Positions 1-5,874 are shown, counted from the first letter of the stretch. The stretch: DNA of 5,874 nucleotides from Methylacidiphilaceae bacterium (GCA_028687155.1 JAQUAR010000114.1:1-5874), one strand, 5' to 3'. Notes: generated from the letters alone by a model not told the origin. A program made the numbers and translations.

Positions 1-397
1 AGGGCGGCCCGAAGGCATTGGAGAGAAGGCGAATCCGCTGCTTGGCCTGCGCCTCGGCGAGCACCTCGACGATATCGAAGCGATAAGTTACGTCGTCCTG
101 TCCCAACTCCTCGAGGTAGGCATAAGCCGCCCGGACCAACCGGGCCCGCTTTTGGGCATCGACGGCCTCCGCGGGCTCCCCGTAATCGGTCGAACTTCGG
201 GTTTTTACCTCGACGAAGACAAGAACGCTCGCATCCCGGCAGACAAGATCGATCTCTCCCCCTCCGATCCGCACGTTGCGCAAGAGAATCCGGTATCCTT
301 TCCGGCGAAGGAATCGGGCGGCTTCCCGCTCGCCCCATCTTCCGAGCTCGCGGTTCTTGCGCCAGAGTCGACCAAAGAGAACCCAAACTAGGCTCAC
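1..397 (-). CDS. yraN: YraN/UPF0102 family nuclease-fold protein, 3' end cut by window
   Basis: I translated this reading frame by hand: 132 complete codons, then the first base (T) of the next codon at position 1. The protein belongs to the UPF0102/YraN family, which has a PD-(D/E)XK restriction-endonuclease-like fold. Visible family blocks are a Gly-rich helix start GRWGEREAARFL (residues 19-30), GYRILLRN (34-41), GGGEIDLV (45-52), FVEVKTR (61-67), an AVDAQKR block (78-84), YRFDIVEV (105-112) and the terminal NAF (127-129). The putative metal-binding residues D50, E63 and K65 are all present. E. coli YraN is about 131 residues, so only a few codons are probably missing. The start is GTG at 397. 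It overlaps the rnhB stop as GTGA, with an AAGAG-type ribosome site just upstream, so the two genes are probably translationally coupled. The family's cellular role is not well defined; a DNA-processing role is inferred from the fold. Confidence 0.9.
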   Translation of the reverse strand, partial: MSLVWVLFGRLWRKNRELGRWGEREAARFLRRKGYRILLRNVRIGGGEIDLVCRDASVLVFVEVKTRSSTDYGEPAEAVDAQKRARLVRAAYAYLEELGQDDVTYRFDIVEVLAEAQAKQRIRLLSNAFGPP

Positions 398-1101
398 TCT
401 CTTCCGCTCCCGCCGCCGGCGCCATCGTCCCAGGGAAGATCGTCGATCCTGCCCTCCGAGAGCCGTCCGAGAAAGCTCCGTCTGTGCAAGGATGTGGGGC
501 CGTGGAGCCGCAGGGCTTCCCAATGGTCGGTCGTCCCATATCCCTTGTGGCGCGCAAAGCCAAACTCTGGATGGTCTCGATCGATCGCCTCCATCCAACG
601 GTCTCGCGTAACCTTGGCGACTACGGAAGCCGCCGCGATGCAGGCGCAGCGGCCGTCGCCGCCGACGATCGCGCGGGCGGGTAGCTCCACGGGTGGAGTC
701 TCTCGCCCATCGACTAAAACGATCCCCGGTCTTTTCCGCAACGCAGAAACCGCTCGGGACATCGCCAGCATCGTCGCCGCCAGCACGTTCCATCGGTCGA
801 CCTCTTGAGCAGTTGCCAGCCCGATTCCATACGCGACACCCGGCACGCTCACGATCCAGTCGCAGACGGAGGAACGCTGGTGTGGTTCCAACCGCTTGGA
901 GTCGTCGAGCCACGGATGGAGCCGAATCCCCGCGGGAAGCACGACCGCCGCCGCGATCACGGGCCCCGCCAGGGATCCGCGTCCGGCCTCGTCGATGCCC
1001 GCGGCGGGACGAAAGCCTTGTTCCGCGAGGAGGTACTCCAATTGCCGACCAACGGCTTTGCGCCGAGGTCGCACCTTGCGGATTGCCTCCTCCTTGCGCA
1101 C
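394..1101 (-). CDS. rnhB: Ribonuclease HII
   Basis: RNase HII cuts the RNA strand of RNA-DNA hybrids and starts removal of single ribonucleotides misincorporated into DNA. The 235-residue protein has the family blocks in order: GIDEAGRGSLAGPV (35-48), DDSKRL (66-71), VLVDGRE (128-134), AAASVVAKVTRDR (156-168) and HKGYGTTDH (185-193). The four acidic metal-binding residues appear to be D37, E38, D131 and D167. The start at 1101 is GTG, preceded by an AAGG 5 nt away (minus-strand sense). A second in-frame GTG at 1074 (residue 10) has a stronger purine-rich AAGGAGGAGG upstream, but at a long spacing of 11 nt, so the true start could be 1074. Either choice leaves the catalytic core intact. The tail after residue 222 is acidic and Gly-rich. 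The gene follows rplS after 93 nt and overlaps yraN by 4 nt. Confidence 0.96.
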   Translation of the reverse strand: MRKEEAIRKVRPRRKAVGRQLEYLLAEQGFRPAAGIDEAGRGSLAGPVIAAAVVLPAGIRLHPWLDDSKRLEPHQRSSVCDWIVSVPGVAYGIGLATAQEVDRWNVLAATMLAMSRAVSALRKRPGIVLVDGRETPPVELPARAIVGGDGRCACIAAASVVAKVTRDRWMEAIDRDHPEFGFARHKGYGTTDHWEALRLHGPTSLHRRSFLGRLSEGRIDDLPWDDGAGGGSGRE

Positions 1102-1122
1102 GGAGCCCTTATCCGGGGTGGA

Positions 1123-1170
1123 CCTTCCCGGGAACGAGTGCCGGGAAAGCGTTCATCCAGAATGGATGAG
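1123..1170 (-). other. Two tandem hairpins in the rplS-rnhB spacer
   Basis: In the 93-nt spacer downstream of rplS, the transcript can form two consecutive stem-loops. The first pairs 1163-1169 with 1153-1159: seven base pairs around a 3-nt loop, plus a possible G-U pair at 1170/1152. The second pairs 1141-1149 with 1123-1131: nine pairs, one of them G-U, around a 9-nt loop. Neither is followed by a run of U residues, so they do not look like a standard intrinsic terminator. They could be an mRNA processing or 3'-end stabilising element between the ribosomal protein part and the rnhB-yraN part of the operon. Function is inferred; only the complementarity is seen. Confidence 0.4.
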
Positions 1171-1194
1171 GAAGAGCCTGCGGAAAATCGGAGG

Positions 1195-1533
1195 TTATTT
1201 CCTTCCGAGAACCGCTTCCTTGCCCTTCCTCCCACGGAGGTAATAGAGCTTGGCGCGCCGTACCTTCGCGCTCCGTTCCACCTCGATCTTTTCGATCCAG
1301 GGAGAGTGGAGCCGGTAGATCCGCTCAACCCCTTCTCCGTAGCTTAGGCGGCGCACGGTGAAGGCGGCGTTGATTCCCCGCCCCTTCTTACCGATCACGA
1401 TTCCCTGAAAGACCTGGACTCGCTCCTTTTCGCCCTCTCGAATGCGTGAGTGCACCCGCACGCTGTCGCCCACCGAAAATCGGGGAATCTCTTTCTTGAG
1501 CTGCTCTTGCTCAATCCGCTCGATTAGATTCAT
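1195..1533 (-). CDS. rplS: 50S ribosomal protein L19 (bL19)
   Basis: This structural protein of the large ribosomal subunit lies at the interface with the 30S subunit. The 112 residues match the family along their full length: an amino-terminal [16 protein letters not shown] helix (4-19), [23 protein letters not shown] (about 22-44), the [11 protein letters not shown] segment (61-71) and a basic carboxy terminus with [14 protein letters not shown] (92-105). The length is normal for bL19. The ATG at 1533 is supported by a GGAG ribosome site 6 nt upstream. The first 23 nt overlap the end of trmD in another frame, so trmD and rplS are probably translationally coupled. The small size of the overlap and the good ribosome site argue that both gene ends are real. 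Confidence 0.97.
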   Translation of the reverse strand: MNLIERIEQEQLKKEIPRFSVGDSVRVHSRIREGEKERVQVFQGIVIGKKGRGINAAFTVRRLSYGEGVERIYRLHSPWIEKIEVERSAKVRRAKLYYLRGRKGKEAVLGRK

Positions 1534-2227
1534 CGCTCTCTCCTATCCCTCTGCGCTCCCACAGATCCTTTCTCACGCGCCGCGTCTTCTCCTCGGCCAT
1601 GCGCCGCCGCCAGCGCGAAATCGCAGCATGGTCTCCAGACAGGAGGATTTCGGGCACCCCCCACTCCTGGAAAACAGCCGGCCGTGTATATTGCGGACCC
1701 TCTAGAAGAGCATCTTCGAAGGATTCATGCAATACTGATTCTGCATTTCCCAGGACGCCGGGAAGGAGCCGGACCACCGAATCGACGATCGCCAGAGCGG
1801 CTACGGCCCCGTTCGCCACGACGAAATCCCCGATCGAAACCTCCTCGTCGATCCAATGATCGATGACCCGCTGGTCCACGCCCTCGTAATGTCCGCAAAC
1901 GAAGATGAGCCGAGAGGCGCGGGAAAGCTCCCAGGCCATGGCTTGATCGAACCTCCGCCCTCCCGGGGAGAGAAGACGGACCGGCGCTCTTTGCGCCATG
2001 GCTTGCACCGACTCGATCGCTTCGACGAGCGGCTCGGTTTTGAGCACCATCCCGGGCCCGCCTCCGTAAGGACGGTCATCGACTGTCTTGTGGCGATCGT
2101 GAGCGTAGTCCCGAAGCTGGTGCGCGCGGAAGACCAACCGCCCGCTCTCGATCGCCCGGCTCAGAATGCTCTCCCGAGCCGCCGCTTCGAGCAGCCCAGG
2201 GAACAAGGTGATCACATCGATCCGCAC
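1511..2227 (-). CDS. trmD: tRNA (guanine-37-N1)-methyltransferase TrmD
   Basis: TrmD methylates N1 of G37, next to the anticodon, in a subset of tRNAs using S-adenosylmethionine. This prevents +1 frameshifting. The protein is a trefoil-knot SPOUT enzyme. With a GTG start at 2227 it has 238 residues and opens with the typical [10 protein letters not shown]. Family blocks are [10 protein letters not shown] (51-60), [10 protein letters not shown] (86-95), the knot region [11 protein letters not shown] (111-121), the [10 protein letters not shown] segment (127-136), RLLPGVLG (153-160), PQYTRP (178-183) and [10 protein letters not shown] (191-200). Residue E168 sits where E. coli has the proposed catalytic D169. 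VANGAVAA (137-144) replaces the usual GGEL-type sequence, which I associate with PVC bacteria. A TTG at 2242 would add five residues but has no ribosome site; GTG at 2227 has GAGG at a good distance, and GTG at 2230 is also possible. rimM is absent from its usual place upstream. Confidence 0.96.
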   Translation of the reverse strand: MRIDVITLFPGLLEAAARESILSRAIESGRLVFRAHQLRDYAHDRHKTVDDRPYGGGPGMVLKTEPLVEAIESVQAMAQRAPVRLLSPGGRRFDQAMAWELSRASRLIFVCGHYEGVDQRVIDHWIDEEVSIGDFVVANGAVAALAIVDSVVRLLPGVLGNAESVLHESFEDALLEGPQYTRPAVFQEWGVPEILLSGDHAAISRWRRRMAEEKTRRVRKDLWERRGIGESDESNRAD

Positions 2228-2324
2228 CACTCCCTCGCCCAAGGGCCGTCAGCCCGAATCTCCCACCGATTTCGCAACACCGGACCGGGGCTCGGCACAA
2301 AGGAGAACAGGGAGAGGCAGCCCG
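2228..2324 (-). other. Intergenic spacer between rpsP and trmD (rimM absent)
   Basis: This 97-nt spacer is the longest gap in the block and lies where rimM, and sometimes a KH-domain gene, is found in many bacteria. It has no open frame resembling RimM and no recognisable remnant. There is no clear sigma-70 promoter and no intrinsic terminator. A short inverted repeat (2243-2246 with 2252-2255) lies just upstream of the trmD ribosome site but is too short to interpret. Confidence 0.5.
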
Positions 2325-2597
2325 CTAGACTGCCGGGGAGGCCTCTTTCTCCGTTGGCTCGCTCGGAGCCCTCTTGACGAGCTGTGCAACGGTCTCGCTC
2401 AGCTGTGCTCCCTGTTTTCTCCAGAACTCGATGCGGTCGAGCTTAACGTGTACCCCGCCCTCTTTCAGGACAGGATCGTAGGTTCCGACCGCCTCCAGGA
2501 ATTTGCCGTCCCGAGCGGCCCGTCGATCCGTAACGACGATTCGAAAGAAGGGACGATTTCTCCTCCCTTCCCTCCGTAAACGCACTGCCACTGCCAT
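2325..2597 (-). CDS. rpsP: 30S ribosomal protein S16 (bS16)
   Basis: This small-subunit protein contributes to 30S assembly. The 90-residue product starts MAVAVRLRREGRRNRPFFRI, the classic bS16 opening. It continues with VVTDRRAARDGKFLEAVGTY (20-39), then DPV, LDRIEFWRKQGAQ (53-65) and a short variable acidic and basic tail. An in-frame ATG at 2624 would overlap the ffh stop and add nine residues. I prefer ATG at 2597 because it matches the conserved family amino terminus and has AAAGGAG upstream, though at a long spacing of about 11 nt. The gene lies 23 nt after ffh and is followed by the 97-nt spacer before trmD. Confidence 0.96.
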   Translation of the reverse strand: MAVAVRLRREGRRNRPFFRIVVTDRRAARDGKFLEAVGTYDPVLKEGGVHVKLDRIEFWRKQGAQLSETVAQLVKRAPSEPTEKEASPAV

Positions 2598-2620
2598 ATG
2601 CTTTCTTTCTCCTTTACTCT

Positions 2621-3952
2621 TCATCCACCCGGGGCCCGAGGAATCGCCAGCTTCGGCCAGCCCTTTCCCGGTCCCCCTTTCGAAATCCGCCGCATCATCT
2701 TTCGCATCGAATCGAACTTGCGCAAGAGATCATTGACATCGTTCACCTGCGTTCCGCTTCCCCGCGCGATCCTCAGCCGGCGACGCCCATTGAGAATCGT
2801 CGGCCGGCGCCGTTCTTCCGCTGTCATGGAGAGGATGATCGCCTCGATCTGCTTGATCTTCTTCTCATCCACCTTCACGGCATCCTTGCCGGGAAACCCG
2901 GGAAGGAGCGCCAGCAAGTTTTCCAGCGGACCCAGCCGCTTCATCAGCCGAAGCTGCGCGAGGAAATCCTGAAGTCCGAATTCATTGCTCTTCAGCTTTT
3001 TGGCCATCTCCTCCATCGATTGCGCATCGATTTCCTCCTGCGCACGATCGACGAGGGCCACGATGTCCCCCATGCCCAAGAGTCTCCCGACGAATCGCTC
3101 GGGAACGAAGGCCTGCAAGGCGTCGGGCTTCTCCCCTACCCCCAGGAACTTGATGGGAATGCCCGTCACGCGCTGGATCGAGAGGGCGGCACCCCCACGA
3201 GCATCGCCGTCGGTTCTCGAGAGAACCAAGCCGGTGAGCGGCACCTTGGCCGCGAAAGCTTCCGCCACCTTTACCGCCACCTGTCCCGTCGCGGCATCGA
3301 CGACTAGCAGCGATTCTCCCGGCTCCCAGAGCTGAGCGACACCCGCGAGTTCTTCGAGGAGCTCCGCATTGGCATCCAACCGGCCGGCGGCGTCGAAGAT
3401 CACGATATCCATTCCTTCGCGCTCACCACGGGTACGGCCTTCTCGAGCAACCGTTTCGATCGGCGTTCCTTCCGGCCAGAAATAGACCGGGACTTGGATC
3501 TGCTCGCCGAGCCGCTGGAGCTGCTCGCGAGCGGCAGGACGAGTGAGGTCGCCCGCAACGAGAGCCACTCTCTGACGCTGCTTTCGGAACCAGAGGGCAA
3601 GCTTTGCCGCCGTCGTGGTCTTCCCCGATCCGTTGAGTCCGCAGAGAAGGAGCCGAAGCGGCCGCTCCGACCGGATTCCCCTCTCGCCCTCCCCAATCAG
3701 GTGGACAAGCTCCTCGTGGAAGATCTTGACGAATTGATCGCCCGGCCGGATGCCGGCCAGGGCCTCTTTCCCAAGGGCTTTCTTCTGAATTTCCTCGCAG
3801 AGCTGCTTGGCCACCGGATAATGGACATCGGCAGCAAGAAGGGCGAGACGGATCTCCCGGAGGGCATCGGCGACGTTGGACTCGGAGAGTTTTCCATAGC
3901 CGCGAAGGTTGCGGAAAACCGATTCAAGCTTATTCTGGAGGAGTTCAAGCAT
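2621..3952 (-). CDS. ffh: Signal recognition particle GTPase Ffh (SRP54)
   Basis: Ffh binds SRP RNA and hydrophobic signal sequences as they leave the ribosome, and delivers the ribosome to FtsY at the membrane. The 443 residues show the full N-G-M layout: a helical N domain (about 1-90), a GTPase G domain (about 95-295) and a Met-containing M domain (about 315-443). G motifs are P-loop GLNGSGKT (105-112), DLTRPAA (135-141), DAAGR (187-191), SRTDGDARGGAALS (245-258) and GVGEKPD (271-277). The SRP RNA-binding segment is ILNGRRRLRIARGSG (386-400), and the DVNDLLRKF helix is at 405-413. DAAGR and SRTD depart from the usual DTAGR and TKxD. The ATG at 3952 matches the family amino terminus, and no alternative ATG, GTG or TTG lies between it and the in-frame pafA stop. 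There is no Shine-Dalgarno sequence; the start is preceded by a pyrimidine run. Confidence 0.97.
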   Translation of the reverse strand: MLELLQNKLESVFRNLRGYGKLSESNVADALREIRLALLAADVHYPVAKQLCEEIQKKALGKEALAGIRPGDQFVKIFHEELVHLIGEGERGIRSERPLRLLLCGLNGSGKTTTAAKLALWFRKQRQRVALVAGDLTRPAAREQLQRLGEQIQVPVYFWPEGTPIETVAREGRTRGEREGMDIVIFDAAGRLDANAELLEELAGVAQLWEPGESLLVVDAATGQVAVKVAEAFAAKVPLTGLVLSRTDGDARGGAALSIQRVTGIPIKFLGVGEKPDALQAFVPERFVGRLLGMGDIVALVDRAQEEIDAQSMEEMAKKLKSNEFGLQDFLAQLRLMKRLGPLENLLALLPGFPGKDAVKVDEKKIKQIEAIILSMTAEERRRPTILNGRRRLRIARGSGTQVNDVNDLLRKFDSMRKMMRRISKGGPGKGWPKLAIPRAPGG

Positions 3953-3979
3953 GGGGAGGAGTCGCTTCGGAAGCCGGCC

Positions 3980-5389
3980 TCATTTCGACCGGAGCTCCAG
4001 ATCCTCACAAAGGCCCGGCAGCTCCGCCTTCGGAGGTACCGCGCTGACGAAGGGATCCTCCAAAGAGTAGTATCCGCTGTTACCGACTTGAACGTAGTCC
4101 CAATCGATCACATACGAGATCTTGCCCGCGGCCAGCCTCCTCATGAGTTGGCTGCGTGCGGAGGCCCTGGTGTTCCGGGGAGCTTCGAGCCGCAGATCCT
4201 CTCCTCCCAAGCCGGGGAGGCCGAGTTCCTCGAGCGTGGGGTGGGGGATCAGGCGCGCCAAGCTTCGTGTTTCGTCCAGATTATGATATTCGAGATCCAG
4301 GCTCTCCATCCAGGGGTCATCCCAACGGACCCGTTCCTGGGTCCGGAAGAGATCGAGCAGATGCCGCTTGGTGATCCAATCGACTTTCCCCAAAAGGGCG
4401 TCGTTATCCTCGCGCAGCCCGTGCAAGACCTCTTCCCATGCGAGTTGGGTCCAGACGCTATCTTGGTCCTCTTCCAGATCCAACCGGCTTACGGCAGCCA
4501 GGAAGTGTTCGAGAAGCTCCACCGCCGTCCATCTCCTTCCGTCGGACAATTCGATCAGCCACGGGCCATCCGGACAGTGGGAAACCTGATGCATGGCTCG
4601 CACCGGGTCGGCCAGGGCGACGTGAGGCATCCGATCCGCCTCCAGGAGGTCGAGGACAAGAGAGGTGCTTCCTACCTTGAGGGCTTGAGAGAAGGGAAGC
4701 ATGTTCGAGTCCCCAAGAAGAAGGTGGAAGCGGCGAAAGCGGCAAGGATCTCCCAAAGGCTCGTCCCGGGCATTGATCAGCGCCCGGTTGAACTGGACCC
4801 ATTCATAGATCTCGGTCTGAATGTAATCGGCGCGCTGCATCACTTGAAACGGTAAGACTCGCGTCCGGGCGCCCCGGTCGATCCCTCGCGGCACCATCAC
4901 CGTTCCGACTCGGCCGGCTCCGACCATCAGCCCTCGAATGGCCAGAAAGGCAAGCAGCGCATCGACGTTGCCCTGCGTCAGGGGAGCATCTCGCCCGAGC
5001 AGATAATTTTCATGGCAACCAAAGGTTGCCCCCGTGTAGTGATCGATATTGTTCTTGATGAAGGACGCTTCCCCAGTGATGCCTAAGTCGATCAGGCCCT
5101 GCTGCAGAAGCCGCTCGCCCGCCCGATCGGACGCAAGCAGGTCCCTTAGGCAGAGGCATTCGGCAGTACAATACTCGATATGCCCCATATCGACATAGAG
5201 TCGTCCTCCGTTAAAAAGAAACCCGCCGTTGCCCGCAGGTTCGTCGTAATCCCGATCGTGGACATCCATGAGGCCGATGCGCTCTCGATAAAAGAGATGG
5301 TCCCGGACGCGCTCCGGCACCGGCGGACTCTCCATGGTTCGCTGCGAAAGGCAGCCATATTCTGTTTCCAGGCCCGCAATCCGCCGCAT
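3980..5389 (-). CDS. pafA: Pup/UBact--protein ligase (PafA/Dop family)
   Basis: PafA is a carboxylate-amine ligase related to glutamine synthetase. It uses ATP to phosphorylate the terminal Glu of Pup (or UBact) and joins it to a target lysine, marking the protein for the bacterial proteasome. The 469 residues compare with about 452 for mycobacterial PafA. Motifs are GLETEYG (6-12, with ATP/Mg-binding Glu), GGRLYVDMGHIEY (61-73, D67 aligning with the catalytic Asp), FGCHENYL (123-130), NARDEP (206-211), GDSNM (226-230), DWITKRHLL (337-345), LDLEYHNLD (364-372) and a carboxy-terminal domain with VIDWDYVQV (427-435) and DPF (445-447). CHENYL, GDSNM and DWxxKRxL are PafA-like rather than Dop-like. 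ETEYG and the long 13-60 stretch recall Dop, so Dop remains an alternative. ATG at 5389 is preceded by AGGAG, which overlaps the stop codon of the upstream gene 3 nt away. It sits directly after a PrcA-like gene, as in known pupylation clusters. Confidence 0.9.
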   Translation of the reverse strand: MRRIAGLETEYGCLSQRTMESPPVPERVRDHLFYRERIGLMDVHDRDYDEPAGNGGFLFNGGRLYVDMGHIEYCTAECLCLRDLLASDRAGERLLQQGLIDLGITGEASFIKNNIDHYTGATFGCHENYLLGRDAPLTQGNVDALLAFLAIRGLMVGAGRVGTVMVPRGIDRGARTRVLPFQVMQRADYIQTEIYEWVQFNRALINARDEPLGDPCRFRRFHLLLGDSNMLPFSQALKVGSTSLVLDLLEADRMPHVALADPVRAMHQVSHCPDGPWLIELSDGRRWTAVELLEHFLAAVSRLDLEEDQDSVWTQLAWEEVLHGLREDNDALLGKVDWITKRHLLDLFRTQERVRWDDPWMESLDLEYHNLDETRSLARLIPHPTLEELGLPGLGGEDLRLEAPRNTRASARSQLMRRLAAGKISYVIDWDYVQVGNSGYYSLEDPFVSAVPPKAELPGLCEDLELRSK

Positions 5390-5400
5390 CTCCTACTCCT
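5390..5400 (-). promoter_or_regulatory. Ribosome binding site of pafA overlapping prcA stop
   Basis: Read on the minus strand the junction is AGGAGTAGGAGATG. The stop TAG of the upstream gene lies between two GGAG copies, and the ATG of pafA follows at 5389. The AGGAG at 5396-5400 is 6 nt from the ATG. This arrangement favours translational coupling of the two proteasome-system genes. Confidence 0.75.
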
Positions 5401-5874
5401 TTTCCCTCGCCCATCCTAACCGCTGCGCCTCCGGGACGAGAAAGGCGGGTCCGCCCGCGGCGGCAGCTTCCCGGGAGAGCGCTCCCACTTCGAAGCGGTC
5501 GGTCCCGCTGCCTTCAGTCCATTCCTTAGGCGGCGTGAATTCCGCCCAAGAAACGCGTTTGGCCTCATCCTCTTGCGCAGCCCAGGCAAGCACGCGGACG
5601 GCATGCTGTGCCATCTCCTTCCAGCTTTTGCCGGAAGGAGCAGGAGACTTCCGGCTCTCTTCCCGCCAGCGCGAGGGAAGATCTTTGCGCGCGCCCAGGA
5701 GAACTCCACGAAGCAGCTGGTCGTGCTCCACCCCGGCATAGCCACCGTCATATTCAAGAAGCCAACCCTGATCGGTAGCGGGCGAGCTGCCCAGCTCCAC
5801 CAGAACACCCCGAAAGAGTAGCGGTGCGGCTAAGATCTGCTCGAAGGCGCTTTTCAGAGCTCCCGCTAACCCAT
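5393..5874 (-). CDS. prcA: Probable 20S proteasome alpha subunit PrcA, 5' part beyond window
   Basis: The frame is open from the window edge to a TAG at 5393-5395, giving 159 complete carboxy-terminal codons. Alpha subunits form the outer rings of the 20S core and gate entry of tagged proteins. Matches to bacterial PrcA are modest but in the right order. A helix ALKSAFEQIL (5-14) is followed by strand FRGVLVELG (20-28), aligning with the PYEVELCVAEV region. WLLEYDGGYAGVEH (37-50) aligns with LYRITYDGS. The helix QHAVRVLAWA (about 88-97) aligns with ALRIAVAAL. FEVGALSRE (about 125-133) followed by a final AFLVPEAQRL aligns with the LEVAVLD...FRRI tail. The segment around residues 60-85 is charged and unlike the actinobacterial protein. 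The gene ends 3 nt before pafA, the same neighbour as in mycobacteria. The call rests partly on this context. No catalytic Thr is expected in an alpha subunit. Confidence 0.7.
   Translation of the reverse strand, partial: GLAGALKSAFEQILAAPLLFRGVLVELGSSPATDQGWLLEYDGGYAGVEHDQLLRGVLLGARKDLPSRWREESRKSPAPSGKSWKEMAQHAVRVLAWAAQEDEAKRVSWAEFTPPKEWTEGSGTDRFEVGALSREAAAAGGPAFLVPEAQRLGWAREKE

Noticed and set aside
1123..1170. An intrinsic terminator after rplS.
   Set aside because: Stem-loops are present but no U-run follows either of them, so terminator is not claimed.
805..1347. A 180-codon plus-strand frame across rnhB, the spacer and rplS.
   Set aside because: It is antisense to two conserved genes, has Arg/Pro-rich composition, and shows no recognisable domain.
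2228..2242. A TTG start for trmD at 2242.
   Set aside because: There is no ribosome site upstream. GTG at 2227 gives the family-typical [10 protein letters not shown] and has GAGG at proper spacing.
2243..2255. A short inverted repeat upstream of trmD that might mask its ribosome site.
   Set aside because: Only four base pairs, which is expected by chance in GC-rich DNA.
1856..2377. A 173-codon plus-strand frame across trmD and the rpsP spacer.
   Set aside because: It is antisense to TrmD coding sequence and has low-complexity shadow composition.
2598..2624. An upstream ATG for rpsP overlapping the ffh stop as ATGA.
   Set aside because: It would add nine non-conserved residues before the standard bS16 amino terminus and has no ribosome site.
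3494..4855. A 453-codon open frame on the plus strand, antisense to pafA and ffh.
   Set aside because: It spans two well-recognised genes on the other strand and has no family resemblance. Long antisense frames are common opposite GC-rich coding sequence.

Overview
The window is one block of genes, all on the minus strand and read from high to low coordinates. The order is prcA-like (3' part only), pafA, ffh, rpsP, trmD, rplS, rnhB, yraN (last codons missing). Spacing is very tight: 3 nt between prcA and pafA, 27 nt between pafA and ffh, 23 nt between ffh and rpsP, 97 nt between rpsP and trmD. trmD and rplS overlap by 23 nt, rplS and rnhB are 93 nt apart, and rnhB and yraN overlap by 4 nt. 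There is no obvious promoter, tRNA, rRNA, mobile element or CRISPR array. The whole block reads as the inside of one long operon.

The left two thirds (1 to about 3950) is conserved housekeeping: signal recognition particle GTPase Ffh, ribosomal proteins bS16 and bL19, the tRNA m1G37 methyltransferase TrmD, RNase HII and the YraN nuclease-fold protein. There is no rimM between rpsP and trmD, unlike the common rpsP-rimM-trmD-rplS order. The order ffh-rpsP-trmD-rplS-rnhB without rimM is, from memory, the order in Chlamydia. TrmD also carries a 'VANGAVAAL' segment where most bacteria have a GGEL-type sequence. With the high GC content, this suggests a PVC-group bacterium, probably Verrucomicrobiota. 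A GC-rich methanotrophic Methylacidiphilales relative is possible but cannot be settled here.

The right third is the unusual part. It holds a clear PafA/Dop-family ligase, the enzyme that attaches Pup (or its Gram-negative counterpart UBact) to lysines of target proteins. Just upstream is the 3' part of a gene that looks like the 20S proteasome alpha subunit PrcA. This matches the end of the classic Mpa/ARC-dop-pup-prcB-prcA-pafA cluster known from actinobacteria and of the UBact clusters reported from some Gram-negative phyla. Here the cluster runs directly into ffh and the ribosomal protein genes. Protein tagging and degradation may therefore be transcribed together with protein synthesis and membrane targeting. 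The remaining proteasome genes (prcB, pup/UBact, dop, ATPase) would be expected just beyond position 5874.
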